Shown: positions 36,337 to 47,560, numbered from the stretch's first letter. The stretch: 64,000 nt of DNA from Patiria miniata (GCF_015706575.1 NW_024037069.1:38089315-38153314); one strand, 5' to 3'. Translations and numbers: made by a program. The notes: generated from the sequence alone by a model not told the origin.

Positions 36337-37021
36337 CTGTTTATGAGAGTAGATCATTCAACAGTTTCAACCGCTGAACTCGCAAGGGTTGGAGCCCATG
36401 GAACAGGAGTCACAACATAATGACAAGTTAAGGGCAAAATCCCATATCAAAATGAACAAAATGTTCAGGACTAGCATCCTTTTGAACCCATTAGTCCCTG
36501 TGCCACCCCAAACCACCACTGATTTTTACTAGCTCGGAAATGCACCCAAACCACTGGAGCACCCTACATAGACTCCTCCATAATAAATACAATGTAATAC
36601 AAAGAAATAATTACCATGAAATTGAATAAGTACAATGCAATTTCAATGTAGTACAAGTGCAAATGGGCTAAATTATTCAATCTGTTTCAAGTTTGAACAA
36701 TGTTATTACATGTATGTTGCTGATTCGAACAGCTTTTCTATCTAATTGAAGTTCAGACCCTTCCTTATAACCACTGAAATTACCAAAGCTCAATAAGTCT
36801 TTGAAATTTCCAGCAAAAAAATCCAAACAACAGTTTTTCAAAATCCTGAAATAATATTCTCTAAGATTTCCCCTAAGCTAGAAATCTTGCAAAATATTGT
36901 CCACATCAATCCCTAGTTCACCCCCCCTCCCCAAAAAAAAATAAAACAAGAACAAAGACATGAAAACAAAACAAAAATCCACCAGAAGTATCCATTACAG
37001 AACCCAATTACAGAGACACTA
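36337..37021. other. no gene seen
   Basis: Unique AT-rich DNA with a C/A junction at about 36920-36943. Confidence 0.3.
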
Positions 37022-37445
37022 ATCCATCTCGGAGCCTTAAAGATGCCTGCCCAGCCAAGCGTGACCATCTCATCACCTCCTCCTAGCCAACAGACACTCC
37101 GTCTCCCTCCCCCAAACCTTCTCTCAAAATAACGCTTCTTTTTTTTTTCTCGATCACCGAAGCCACACGGTTCTGCTTGGGTATGCAGACCTCAGCTGTT
37201 GGGAAGATAGGATTTCACACCACGGAGGAAATTGAGCATCTCGCGTGTCGGAGCGTCACGACACGTTAAGAAGATCATTAGGGACCCCTCGCACCGCGCG
37301 TTCCGTCCCGCAACCGGCCGCGAATAATGCATTTTGTCCGCGGTGTTGGCCCCCGTTGGTGTCAAGTTGTCGATGATCAATTTCCGACATGGAGCTGCAA
37401 ATGTTGTACTTTGTGTGCCTGGGGTAATGACTGTATGCATAGGTC
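37022..37445. promoter_or_regulatory. CpG-rich unique block, candidate regulatory DNA or exon
   Basis: The stretch 37190-37440 is the most CpG-rich non-repeat segment in the window (CTCGCGTGTCGGAGCGTCAC, CGCACCGCGCGTTCCGTCCC, CAACCGGCCGCG). An 82-codon minus-strand frame (37192-37440) starts MHTVITPGTQSTTFAAPCRK and ends VKSYLPNS. It has no strong splice sites and I do not recognise it. Retained CpGs in an otherwise CpG-poor region suggest an unmethylated or conserved element. Confidence 0.35.
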
Positions 37446-37499
37446 AGAAATTGTTTATTATTTTTTCATGAGACCAGCGAACCAGGCTACAGCATGTAT

Positions 37500-37522
37500 G
37501 TAATTTTTTTTTGGGGGGGGGG
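37500..37522. repeat. T9/G9 mononucleotide junction
   Basis: Poly-T followed by poly-G and GTGGTAG. Confidence 0.8.
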
Positions 37523-37659
37523 TGGTAGTACAAAAGCTTCGCCTTTCAGCAGCTACATGAATTAAATGTACACATCTTGATGTTGCACTGTAATGTCATC
37601 TGGTTTGAAGTAAGCACAGTTGATTTTATTCTTAATTTGCACGATCCTGTCACGTCTTC

Positions 37660-37757
37660 TAATGAGCATGCAGGGTAATGCATTCAAAAGGACCTCCCCC
37701 TGCCCCCCAAAATCTCCCTCTGTAAACCATTGAGGGGGTACTTGTGCATGGAGTCCA
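37660..37757 (-). mobile_element. family E element, partial copy
   Basis: CTCCCTCTGTAAACCATTGA-GGGGGTACTTGTGC-ATGGAGTCCATA matches the right third of family E copies at 40.9, 48.6 and 51.3 kb. Confidence 0.6.
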
Positions 37758-38834
37758 TATAAAATCCCTTGCACTTTCTTCACACAGGCCTGCCACACTT
37801 AGTCACAAAATTCTGTGTTGCGGTCAAAAAGGCACTCCCTTTTACAGGAAATGCATGCCAACCTACATGTACGTGTACAACGTATATCCCTCGAAATATA
37901 GGCCCACACTTTAAACAAAAAAAATTGACACAAACATCAGTAAAGATTGGCTCGCACTCAATGCAAAAGTGAATGTGCAATTTTGATTACAGTGCAAATT
38001 TGTTAAAACTTAACATATTTCAACTCTGAGGAATTTCGCAGTGAATGCTTTCATGGCATCAAACTCGCTTTCACTCAAGATGAAAGGCCTTAAAACAGTA
38101 ACATCAGACATACATAAGAAAGACACTAAGATGGCACTTTTCGCCTGCCATCAACTGACAGGCACAACATCATAGGTGACACGTTCTCTACATTAGTTAA
38201 GTAGGTCACTGAGTTTCTGTCATCGGTTCCCCTCAAGAAGTCCGTACAACACCATCCCTTCTTTGTTATTATGCAGAAGATTGAATCCCCCCTTCAATTT
38301 CTTCACTTCATCGTCTCCATTTCGTCCTTTTCTCCCCTCCACTCTCCGTCACTTCTCATCTTTCCTCACCGTGTGTCTTTCTCGGTTTCCAACACTCCCC
38401 ATTAATTGCTCCGTATCTCTCCTGGCGCTCTACAAATTGCACAAGTGTAGGATACATTTTAAAGTTGACTGGACGCATCTTGCCCCTGTAAGGATACATG
38501 CTCCAATTTACCAAAAATGGTTGAAAGTGACCCAGATTCAAATCTTGACTCGGGCGATGTCGCTTTTTCGGGGTTTTCTATTTGACTTCATGTGTTTCAG
38601 CCAGTTCTTTCTCAAGTGTGTTAAGTGTTTGTGGTGGGGTGTTTTTTTTGGGGGGGGGGGAGGAGTTATTTTATTTGCTTTTTGAATTATTTGTTCATTA
38701 ACTTTTGTGCTCAGGTTTTTCAAGCTACATGTACATTGCATCCACTTGAGAAAAACATTGGAAGAAAGGGTTTTGGGAAAAATATAAGAACAATACATGT
38801 TTTTATCAAGACCAGATTCTCAAAAATTCATTAT
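37758..38834. other. no gene seen
   Basis: Unique DNA. A 140-codon plus-strand frame at 38263-38685 is Phe/Leu/Ser-rich because of pyrimidine-rich DNA and shows no gene structure. A T8/G10 junction lies at 38641-38660. Confidence 0.35.
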
Positions 38835-38835
38835 A

Positions 38836-39215
38836 TTAATAATAATATGTGGTGCTTATCTAGTGCTTTTTATGCCTGTAAGGTTTCAGAGTGCTTCATC
38901 ATTATTACCCTGCTCATTGGGCCAACGATACATCCCAAATACCATCTCAGCTCCCTGGGAAATATACAGCTGGATGCTGCCATTTCGGCGCAAAGCAGCT
39001 AAACCAACCACAATAACCATCTCTGCCCTCACAGGTACCCATTTACTCCTGGGTGGAGAGACACAATGCGTGACAAAGTGCCTTGCCCAAAGGCACACGC
39101 ACCATAGCCACAGGCTGGACTCGAACCCACAACCTGCAGAATTACCCGCAGAATTACCAGCAGAATTACCCGCGGACCACGAATTCAATGCTCCAGACCA
39201 TGAGGCAATAGCAAT
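38836..39215 (-). mobile_element. tRNA-derived SINE (family S), copy 1
   Basis: On the minus strand it has a tRNA-like head (A-box region GCCTCATGGTCTGG; B box GGGTTCGAGTCC), then GGCAAGGCACTTTGTCACGC, CTCCACCCAGGAGTAAATGG-GTACCTGTGAGGG, GCCCAATGAGCAGGGTAATA, and an ATT-rich tail. Inside the head lies a 12-bp unit (GCAGAATTACCC/A) repeated three times at about 39137-39172, which the other copies lack. Confidence 0.8.
39137..39172 (+). repeat. three 12-bp tandem units inside the SINE head
   Basis: GCAGAATTACCC, GCAGAATTACCA, GCAGAATTACCC in a row; a local expansion between the A and B boxes. Confidence 0.85.
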
Positions 39216-40140
39216 CTCGATGCTTTGTATTTCATTGTAGAATTTCAATTTGGTACAAGTTTTTGAATAATGTGCTAACTCTCTTGAAAATACTGTTCAA
39301 TACAGAAGACTAAGAGACAGCATTGGTCAGGAAGGGGAGGGGCTAGAGAGATGATGGGGGGGGGAACCTCCTCTTTACCTGTTGAACAGCGTCTGAGCAA
39401 CATCTTGTGTCACAGTGTCTTTTCAGGAATCCTGACTTTTATTTTACTAATTTATAACCAAAATTGCTCTAAGCAATTTAATCCGTTCCACTTTAATAAA
39501 AATTCAAGGTTTAAAAATTCATTCTGTCTTCCTGAAGTATAGCATCGCAGCTAAATCTGTGCAAATTATACATGTGTGCCGTGCGTCGCCTAATGGACTA
39601 TCTGTGATTAATTTCAGAGAGCGGGTTTTCGGGGCACGGCCCTCGTATCCGTGAGCTACAGTCACGATTCCATTGTTACATCTCAATGAGTACACATCAG
39701 GGAAAACGGGGAAATGGAAGATGACAGGTAAAAAAGATTCAGGTTATTAAAATTTGGACAGATAAAACCTCTGGGAGCTTAAAGATAGATGCGCTCATAT
39801 TTCTCTCATATTTTTTATGGTCGAAGCGGGAATTTACTGCCGAGTCGTAAATCCAAGTTGATGTTAAGATGAGAATTTGTCACGAGAGAGTTTCTTTGAT
39901 AAATGTGACAGTGTCTCAAAAAGGACAAGAAATAATGCTTAGAAAGGACTGGTTTATACTGGTAATTTATCTCTTTTCAGGATGGTTTAAATTAATTTGA
40001 AGAAACTAATCTATTTGAAATCGTATGGGTTACATGTATGTATCGGTATGTTGTAAAGTGTGCCAAAAAAAAGTGCAACATTCAGAAGGAAAAAAAAATA
40101 ATTAATATTGTTTAATTTTTTTTTCAACAAAATTATAATA
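39216..40140. other. no gene seen; candidate conserved block 39575-39730
   Basis: The 39575-39730 segment is unique, CpG-containing (GCCGTGCGTCGCCTAATGGA, GGGGCACGGCCCTCGTATCC) and has TGTGATTAATTTC. It may be regulatory. The rest holds nothing recognisable. Confidence 0.3.
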
Positions 40141-40806
40141 CATCAAAGCCTGACTATTTCTCAATCCACTCCTTTTTACCCCATTCCATTTGGGTCTCTA
40201 GATAAAGCAACACACTCAATTAAGAGAAAGGGTGTACATGTAAGTTTTACTTGGGCCAGCCTCACCTGGACTTGCTGAATCTGGGTTATTGAACAGGCAT
40301 TGAAGTTGGTGACATCATAGGTGAAAGTGGCCCAAGTAAAATTTACACCCTTTCACTTAATAAGCCATTTGCGAGTAACCTTTCCCCTTTGGGGTTTAAA
40401 TTTGAAAAACATCTGGTACACTGACTTGCTCAGAATGCTTGGCACATTTTAACTTGAATTCTCCAGACCAAAGATGCTGTTGCTGATCTCACGATTCGGG
40501 GCAAGCTCTTGCATAGTTACGTAAGAGACGCTCAGAACCAATACATTGTTCACAATGGTTGAGAATACCATGCCGAAGCTCGGGTTTGCTAGCATAAGGC
40601 TTGCCCCGAATCACGTGATATAGTAACAGTCTCTTTGGTCAGGAGAATGCAAAGTTAAAACGTGCAAAGCATTGGATTAAGTCAGCGTTCCAGACTGTAT
40701 TCAAAGTTAACTCGCACTTGGCTTATTGATTGTATTTCTGGATCTAGGTACCCGAATGGAATAGAGTAAAAATGAGTGGATTGAGCAATAGTCAGGCTTT
40801 AATGAA
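40141..40806. mobile_element. large foldback element with a transposon nested in the left arm
   Basis: The ends CAAAGCCTGACTATTTCTCA and the complement of GCAATAGTCAGGCTTTAATG are inverted. The arms continue through ATCCACTC-TTTTTAC, AATAAGCCA, ACATTTTAACTT, TCTCC-GACCAAAGA and GATTCGGGGCAAGC, in the same order on both sides. The left arm is longer because a 133-bp element sits at 40224-40356. Target duplication not clear. Confidence 0.75.
40224..40356. mobile_element. short TTAA-flanked element (family D) inside the foldback
   Basis: TTAA (40220-40223 and 40357-40360) flanks a 133-bp insert. Its ends, GAGAAAGGGTGTA and the complement of TACACCCTTTCAC, are inverted and pair further through TTTTACTTGGGCCA. 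The right arm of the host foldback has the uninterrupted sequence CAATCAATAAGCC. This confirms both the insertion and its TTAA target. Confidence 0.85.
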
Positions 40807-40959
40807 TAATTTCAACTTTGCATTGATAAATTGCCAAATTCATTGGTCACTAAAAGCACTACAGTTACGTGTAAAGAGCAGGATTTGTAGAAGGGAAAAA
40901 CTGCGTGCACGTCCTGGTTGATTCAGGCCTGTATTGTGCGACGTACATAGGACTCATTT

Positions 40960-41097
40960 CGTTCTGAATGACCACAAACATGCATCATCTTCTCACCAGC
41001 ATCCAATGCCATCGGCAATGTGTTTGAATGTCCCTCCCAATGCTCTCCCTTTGTAAAACGTTGAGGGGGTACTTGCGCACCGAGCCTATAGCCTTTA
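40960..41097 (-). mobile_element. family E element, partial copy
   Basis: GTCCCTCCCAATGCTCTCCC-TTTGTAAAACGTTGAGGGGG-TACTTGCGCACCGAGCCTAT matches the shared family E core. Confidence 0.65.
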
Positions 41098-41790
41098 TCA
41101 TATTTTGTCTGCATTCATACACCCATAGCGAATGGATTGTCCTTCATGATCTCTGTAGTGCCAGCCCTCCTATGAAACTGAGATGTGTCAACTTCATCGT
41201 GGCATAAATATTAATCTACCGGTACTGGAAAATGAAACTTTGTGGCGCTGAGCTGCAAAATCTAATCAACTGATTCATTGGAAAGCATCAATTTGCCCAC
41301 TTCGCTGGCAACTTGCGAAGCGAATCCAAGCAAGGTGTGTTTACGTATGCACGGTGTGCGTTTCGCAAATATATCACTAATAGGGTTTGACAGAGTGCTG
41401 ATGAAACATTGGGGATAGGCTGGGCAGTGATGGCAGATGGCACGACAAAGTGAAATTATTAACTGGCAAGTTGCAATTTATGATGTGTGACACTTCCGCA
41501 GGAAAGTACTCTTTGCACTTTCCTAATATTTAATTGCTTTGCATTATTTTAGGCAGTAAAAAAAATCCTTAAGAAAATATTATTTGAAATAATAAGTGTA
41601 GTTTTTGTCTTGAGCAATTTTTTTTCTTCAAATTTCTGGTTTGCAGTCAAAAATGGACGGAAAATATTTACCCAACTTTTTACTTTTACTTTGAACAGCA
41701 AAAGTGGACAGGTGGTAGCTTGCTGAAATTTGCGGTTTGTGGGTCACACAAATTCAGATCCTGAAGCATTCAAATTTATTAAGTTTGATT
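41098..41790. other. no gene seen; candidate conserved block 41270-41540
   Basis: The block 41270-41540 contains inverted half-words GCTGGCAACTTGCGAAGCGA / ACTGGCAAGTTGCAATTTAT, CGTATGCACGGTGTGCG and a TTATTAACTGG word. It is unique here and may be regulatory. No exon. Confidence 0.3.
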
Positions 41791-41791
41791 A

Positions 41792-41841
41792 TTTTTTTTG
41801 GGGGGGGGGGGGGGTGAGTCCTCCCCCCCCCCCAAAAAAAA
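41792..41841. repeat. T8G15...C11A8 hairpin
   Basis: Poly-T/poly-G followed after GAGTCCT by poly-C/poly-A: a near-perfect mononucleotide inverted repeat. Confidence 0.9.
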
Positions 41842-42855
41842 TGGTGAATTCATCTTTATTGGTATGGAATTGAATACCAATTACATTTATTGGGTATCAC
41901 TGTACACATCTAAGTACATGTACAATGTACTTACGGTTCACGTGAACATCAAGAAGTTTTGCCTTTGAGCTTCAATTCAACTCCTCTAATTGGATCTGTG
42001 CGCAGTTTCCTACTGAGGACAATTTGCCAATTGAGGACCCATGTAGTCCTTCGAGGTAATTCTTTCATTTTGTGAATTTCATCATGTACGCCTTTGCTTT
42101 TGAAGTATCTACACAGCAAAATGGGATAGTGGTTTAGAGTGAACGGCTCAATTGGTTGGCAAGCCAACAATGTGTTCTCAGCCCAAATTCATGGCTCTTT
42201 TAACCGCACCACCCCGGGCTTACGATCAACATTCTGTGCTAACAGCGCTAGCAGACAAAATCTGTGCTAACCCTATATATAAGCACATAAATTAGTTTCA
42301 GGACGCATGCAAAAAGGCCAAAATTCCTCGCTGCCCCATGAAACACGCTTACCGTAAGCACAACATTTTCTGCTATATAGTAAGCAGAGATTTTTCGCTA
42401 ATGGTATAAGCAGAGCTGTCAATGTGGGCCCTATTCTCAATGATTTTATCAAATACTACGATATGGTGGATATATTTTTAAATGATAATACACACTACGT
42501 GCGTTAGCCTGCTTAAAGTTTTGCATTTTTGTTCTTCTTCATTTTTTGGACGAGATGATTTCTCGGAAGAAATGTAATATGCATGCATGAGTTTGGGTTT
42601 CACACACAACGACGGGGCATTCGGTTGCAGCAAAATGGTAGATGAAAGTACATTTGCTCTTGCATACAACACGGCCGCATTTTCCTCACGCAAGCATCGC
42701 TGGGGAAAACAAGTACTTTACGCTACGGCTGTGTGCACATTCTGAGAGGAAATCAGTCACTGTACTGTGTGATGTTCGTGCCGTTAGTCACATGAAGCAG
42801 TCATGATGGCAACCTGGAGAGAACCCAAATGCAAAGGAACCCTCAGGGAGACACA
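41842..42855. other. no gene seen
   Basis: Unique DNA. A 71-codon minus-strand frame at 42478-42693 begins MREENAAVLYARANVL and lacks splice or domain support. Confidence 0.3.
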
Positions 42856-42957
42856 AGGGCGGATCCAGAACACTATTTTTTTGGTGGGGGCCCAAAAAAA
42901 ATTTTTCGTCTCACTTGAAGCACTTCACAATACCCCTGTTCATCAGGCCATGAGACA
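42856..42957 (-). mobile_element. hAT-end fragment joined to a SINE 3' fragment
   Basis: AGGGCGGATCCAGAA resembles the CAGGGGCGGATCCAG terminus of widespread hAT elements (compare 63288-63534). From about 42905, CACTTCACAATACCCCTGTT-CATCAGGCC is the complement of the family S SINE 3' region. It directly abuts the plus-strand SINE. Confidence 0.5.
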
Positions 42958-42959
42958 AT

Positions 42960-43325
42960 ATGGAGTGCTGTGGCCTCGTGGTTAAGGGCACTGATTCGTG
43001 GTCTGTGGGTAAAGCTGCAGGTTGTGGGTTCGAGTCCTGGCGGGGTCATGGTGCGTGTGCCCTTGGGCAAGGCACTTTGTCACTCATTGCTTCTCTCCAC
43101 CCAGGAGTAAATGGGTACCTGTGAGGGCAGAGATGGTTATTGTGTTTCAATTAACTTCCTTGCTCCTAACAGGCAGCATGGAGCTGTATACTCCCCAGGG
43201 AGCTGAGATGGTATTTGGAATGTTTCATGTGCCCAATGAGCAGGGGTAATAATGATGTAGCGCCTTGAGCACCAGTCCTGGTGGATACGTGCGCTTTATA
43301 AATATCCACTATTATTATTATTATT
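42960..43325 (+). mobile_element. tRNA-derived SINE (family S), copy 2, best preserved
   Basis: Head TGGCCTCGTGGTTAAGGGCA (A box) to GGTTGTGGGTTCGAGTCC (B box, 43019-43036). Body GGGCAAGGCACTTTGTCACT, CTCTCCACCCAGGAGTAAAT-GGGTACCTGTGAGGG, CCCAATGAGCAGGGGTAATA, GTGCGCTTTATAAATATCCA; tail (TTA)n. All expected parts of a tRNA-SINE are present and in order. Confidence 0.85.
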
Positions 43326-43344
43326 AATATTTTGCAGTACTTTT

Positions 43345-43555
43345 AACAGTAGCTCCAGATCAGCGCAATCTGGTCTCTATCTTCACATGTACCGGCACCC
43401 ATTTATACTCCTGGGTGGAGAGAGGCAATAATTGTAATTAAGTGTCTTACCGAAGAACACAAGTACTGTGTTCCCCGTCAGGGCTCGAACCCACGTACCA
43501 CGGCACTTTAGTCAAACCGCCATTGGACCACGATCAAGTTTCACGATAAAGATTC
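43345..43555 (-). mobile_element. tRNA-derived SINE (family S), copy 3, diverged
   Basis: On the minus strand: TGGTCCAATGGCGGTTTGAC (A-box region), CGTGGGTTCGAGCCC (B box), then TCTCTCCACCCAGGAGTATA-AATGGGTGCCGGTAC and GAGACCAGATTGCGCTGATC. It lies tail to tail with copy 2. Confidence 0.75.
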
Positions 43556-44156
43556 TCGTATTGCAATAAAAATCTATTTTACAACGTGTAAGCCGTGAGC
43601 CATAAACAGCCAACGGTTGCCCCTAATATACAGGGGGCAATATAAGTCCCCAGGGAACTTAAAATGAGCGCTTCATTACTTATGCAACACCAAGATTAAT
43701 GGATTCAAAGAAAACGACCGTGCATGAACTGAATAATCACTGAGGAATACAGTCTCACAGTATAATAAATAATGTTTACACCCGACTACAGGAACCATTA
43801 TGCATAAGCACGGCGTTCATTAGTTTACTGTTTCGCTGCACTGATGAGTTTATGGCATTTCTGTGCCCTTAATGAGGGCAACGGTGAGCTCTCATCAAGA
43901 GTGCGAAGTGACCTCTTCACTGGGGTCATTTGGGGATGATACCGGTAAGCCTAGAATATTATGGCAATGTCCAAATTTTTTGGCTGTGGTTGGCAGTGAC
44001 ACATTTTCATAGTCCAACATGTATGTGTTTCTAAAGAGGGCCCTGAAATTTTTGCCGACTGCCATTTTTTGTTGGGAGGGGGGAACAAAACATTGCAAGA
44101 TGAAAGGTTGCTCTTCCATTGCTGTGAGGATGTGTATAGGACAGTGCTGTATATTT
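43556..44156. other. no gene seen; candidate conserved block 43790-43930
   Basis: The 43790-43930 block has ATGCATAAGCACGGCGTTCA-TTAGTTTACTG, a CCCTTAATGAGGGCAACGG word and GTGCGAAGTGACC, with no repeat hallmarks. It may be regulatory. Nothing else is recognisable. Confidence 0.3.
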
Positions 44157-44570
44157 TGACCCGCTCGGCAAAAATGAGTCTGATTTCGCATAATTTGCAT
44201 TCAAGCTTTTGCTATTTTGAAATGAAAACAGTCAGTGAAAATTTTGATCAAATTTGGATGTTAGTTTTAGTTTAAATGTCTTACGATGAAATAATATTGT
44301 AACAAAATTAGGATTTTTGGGTGCTTTTCTTGGTTAGTTGTACAGAATATTTGTCATGTTTCAAACCTATTGTCTCCAATGAGACGTTTCTAGCTTCGTA
44401 AAAATGGACAGAATGAAACAAGCACAACAATGCAACCAAATATCCTAGAGAGATCCATACATGTAGGCCTATCAAATGAAGGCTGCATGATTTCATTACA
44501 ATTTCATCATTATAGTTAACTCAAAACGTGAGTTTTGCCACAACGGACTAATTTTCATGAGAGCGGGTCA
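44157..44570. mobile_element. MITE with TGACCCGCTC ends
   Basis: Perfect 10-bp inverted ends TGACCCGCTC / GAGCGGGTCA delimit 414 bp, and ATATTT occurs just outside both ends. No coding frame. Superfamily not assigned. Confidence 0.65.
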
Positions 44571-46270
44571 CATATTTGGTTTGATTGGTGTCTATACTCA
44601 TGTTTAGCACACTTTAATTCCAATGCCGCATAACTAGTGCCGGTAATTTATACAGCAAGCGGAGACGCGGGATGTTTGCACGATGAACCTTGAGTTCGGA
44701 TCAAGTTCACTGTATTCCGCCTCGGCGTTCCGCCGCCGGTTTGACAAACGTCACTTGACTCATCAGGCCGGGGTTGACTGGCCCGCTGCAAGAGTTCAAC
44801 AACACAGAACATCATTGCGATGCAAAGTCACATAAGTGTTCAACGGTCCATGATGGGGATACGTACAAGTACATGTATTATTACACTGACATCGGCTCCT
44901 GTGAGGCAATTCCACAAATCCAGGGTTCAGCTTAGTCTCTCTAGACATACTTCAGCACCAGTGTGTATGTCAACAAATTGGAAAATGTCAGTTGAAGCTT
45001 AAAACTTCGGAATTTATTTTTCATAATGTACCGGGGTATACCTAACAATAACGGAAATTTATAATGCTCATGGTGCTTCACTGAATGGATGCAGAAAAGT
45101 ATCTGAAAGTCACATTCTGAAGATAGGCCTATCGAGTCTTTAACACTACGCGATGGTGATGTGCAAAACGTACCTTGCAAAACTGATTCAAGAATCAAGA
45201 CTTCAGTATGGGGGCAGTTTCACTGGAAAGGTTGCAAAATGAGAAATAGGTGGGCCTAATCAAAGAGCTACAAATTTGTAGCTCTATGGCCTAATCGATG
45301 CTTTATTTCATGGGAAGACTTTGTTGGAATTTGCTGATTTTTGTCTCACAAGGACCTTTGTAATGTAGCAGTCTCCAAATTTTTTTCGCAGTTTTACGCA
45401 TTACGGTTCTCAGACTATAAGCTCACATGGGTGCTAAAGCACAAGATTTGGAGTCCCATTCACATTTTCTAGAAACTGCAATTGATGAGAAATAAAAATA
45501 AATGCCACGGGAACCACCAAGACTTGCAAGGACCCTGAAGTACCACATGTCCCAAAATTCTGTACACCAGATTTCATAAGAATAGACCCAAAAAAATAAA
45601 GCCTAAGTTTCAGACAAAAAAACAAACTTTCACTAAAAATGATCAGTGCCTTTCTATCAAAAATAATATAGGCCTAACGTTGAACAAAGAAATGGAGCTT
45701 TTGTTTAGCCTTTAAAAATTATTTAAAAAAATATTTTTGTTTTGTTCAGTACTAGAAAGCACGACAATTAAAACCATCATAAAAAAAAGACAATCTGCCT
45801 TGAATTGCCTTACAAAAATCATGGCCAACTCCAACTACGTGTAAAACAGAAAGTCTCTGAAACTCAGCTAATGCACCGAGGGACTGCACAAATAGAAAGG
45901 AAAAATACAAAGTACGGTAACTCTTACCGGTACATCTTTAATGAGAAGGGAGACCCTAATTACCCTTGATGGTTTTCTACGGATGTGACCTCATAAAAAC
46001 ATAAAAAGGAAAGATCCATCGCAGCCTAATCTATTTATCATGAGGCACACGCTCAACCTATAATGCCCAGGCTAATAACAACAACAATAAACGCCAAGGT
46101 CATTCCAGAGAGGGATTACAGGAGAAAAAGTGATTAGCGTTGCTACTTGGGAGCTAGTTGAATGAGAAGCGGCATTTTCTTTTTTGTTGTATTAAATTAC
46201 GACGGGATTGAAAAATTTAATATCATCGGAGAATTTGTAATGATATTGCTGGTGTTCAAGAAAAGGGCAT
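44571..46270. other. no gene seen; candidate conserved block 46040-46250
   Basis: A 20-bp perfect palindrome GAGCTACAAATTTGTAGCTC lies at about 45264-45283. The block 46040-46250 has AACAATAAACGCCAAGGTCA-TTCCAGAG and GAAAAAGTGATTAGCGTTGC, with homeodomain-type and nuclear-receptor half-site words. No exon. Confidence 0.3.
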
Positions 46271-46537
46271 GGGCTCCGTGCACAAGTACGGTACCCCCTC
46301 AACGGTAAGAAAAGGAGAGATTGGGGAGACCACAGGAAGAGACTTTCAAACACATTGCCGACGAACCCCGAGGCTCATGCAAAGACGCTATGGCTTTGTG
46401 GACATTCATAATAAAATTAGTCATGCGTACCTCTCGCTACATGTACGCGCAAACCAGGACGCGCACCTGGTGTGTCTCATCCATTGGGCTACCAAAAGTG
46501 GTGTAAAGGCGCCCTCTCTTGTTCAGGCACGGAGCCC
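46271..46537 (+). mobile_element. family E element, complete copy
   Basis: A 267-bp element with inverted ends GGGCTCCGTGC / GCACGGAGCCC. The left part has AAGTACGGTACCCCCTCAAC-GGTAAGAAAAGGAGAG and the right part GGCGCCCTCTCTTGTTC. It defines the family: partial copies at 37.7, 41.0, 48.6 and 51.3 kb and a longer one at 16.1 kb. The 111-codon frame through it is not a gene. Confidence 0.75.
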
Positions 46538-46867
46538 ACAGAAGTACATACATGTAGGTCTGTGGTGGCTGAAAAGATGTCTTGTGGGAGCATGCATTTC
46601 TTAATAATAATTTTAAAAAATGAACATGTAACATATGTAAAATTAAGAGTGTAAAATGAAACACAGTAATTCCTTGGACAAAATGAACTGGCACAATCAC
46701 TTTTGAGCCATCACACAAAAAATGTTAAATTCCACTGAATTGCAATTCTAACAAATGCTCACAAATAGTGCATATTTTCTTGTTTAGTTGCAAAAAAATG
46801 TAAGAACCGGTAGTACCAGATTCTTCCCTTACATAAGCAGAGCCATGAAATTGGAACAATAACTAAT

Positions 46868-47130
46868 CAGGAGTGCTGTGGTCCAATGGTTACGGTGTTC
46901 GACTCTTGGTACATGTACGTGGGTTCAAACTCTGACTGTGAACATGGGACTATAGTGTTCTTGGGCAAGACACTTTCCTACAATTGCCTCTATATCAATG
47001 GGTACCTGTGAAGATAGAAACCAGACCTGATCTCAAGCCGCTGTAGATAAAATATTCTCATAGCCTGATGAACAGGGATAATAATGGTGTTCACTTTTAT
47101 AAGCACCACATTATCATTATTATTAAAAAA
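46868..47130 (+). mobile_element. tRNA-derived SINE (family S), copy 4
   Basis: TGCTGTGGTCCAATGGTTAC (A-box region), GTGGGTTCAAACTCTGAC (B box), TTGGGCAAGACACTTTCC, ATGGGTACCTGTGAAGATAG, GCCTGATGAACAGGGATAAT, tail (ATT)n then poly-A. Confidence 0.75.
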
Positions 47131-47199
47131 AATTAAACTTGAGGAGCTTATTTTGAGGAGTTAATTTTTCTCAACCCGTTTACCGAGTGTTCTTCCTTT

Positions 47200-47560
47200 C
47201 AAATATTTCACTTAAAAGCAACCCTTTTGAGAATTGATGCTCATCTTAATGACCTGCATAATTATTTCCTGCGCGTACGAATATCAATGCAATTATACAT
47301 TCCAAAGTGTACGCTTTCAGGCTCAAAGGCTCACGCCGGTGATCGTCAACGCTCTAATGATTTAAGCAAGTGGGCATTTCCAATTCCCATGAGCAGCCAA
47401 ACCAAAATTGACAGCGGCGTAAACTCGCTTGGGCCAGGAATTAGTGATAGGGCAGCTGGTCAAAATGCCGCGGAAATTGGGCTTTAATTATTCATCTTGC
47501 ACTCTGGCTGATCGCGGCAGACGCTCACACAACAGAGCGGCAACAAAAAAGGTCTTGAGG
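47200..47560. promoter_or_regulatory. candidate cis-regulatory block
   Basis: Unique CpG-containing DNA with several homeodomain-type sites (CTAATGATTTAAG, GCTTTAATTATTCATC, GCATAATTATTTCC), a TTGACAGC word and CGCGTACGAATATC. It is bordered by repeats but contains none. Its composition resembles conserved developmental enhancers; no conservation data are available here. Confidence 0.35.

Noticed and set aside
38263-38685. 140-codon Phe/Leu/Ser-rich frame
   Set aside because: Caused by pyrimidine-rich DNA; ends in a poly-G tract and shows no gene structure.
46269-46604. 111-codon frame
   Set aside because: It starts and ends with family E element boundaries and is not shared by other copies as a frame.
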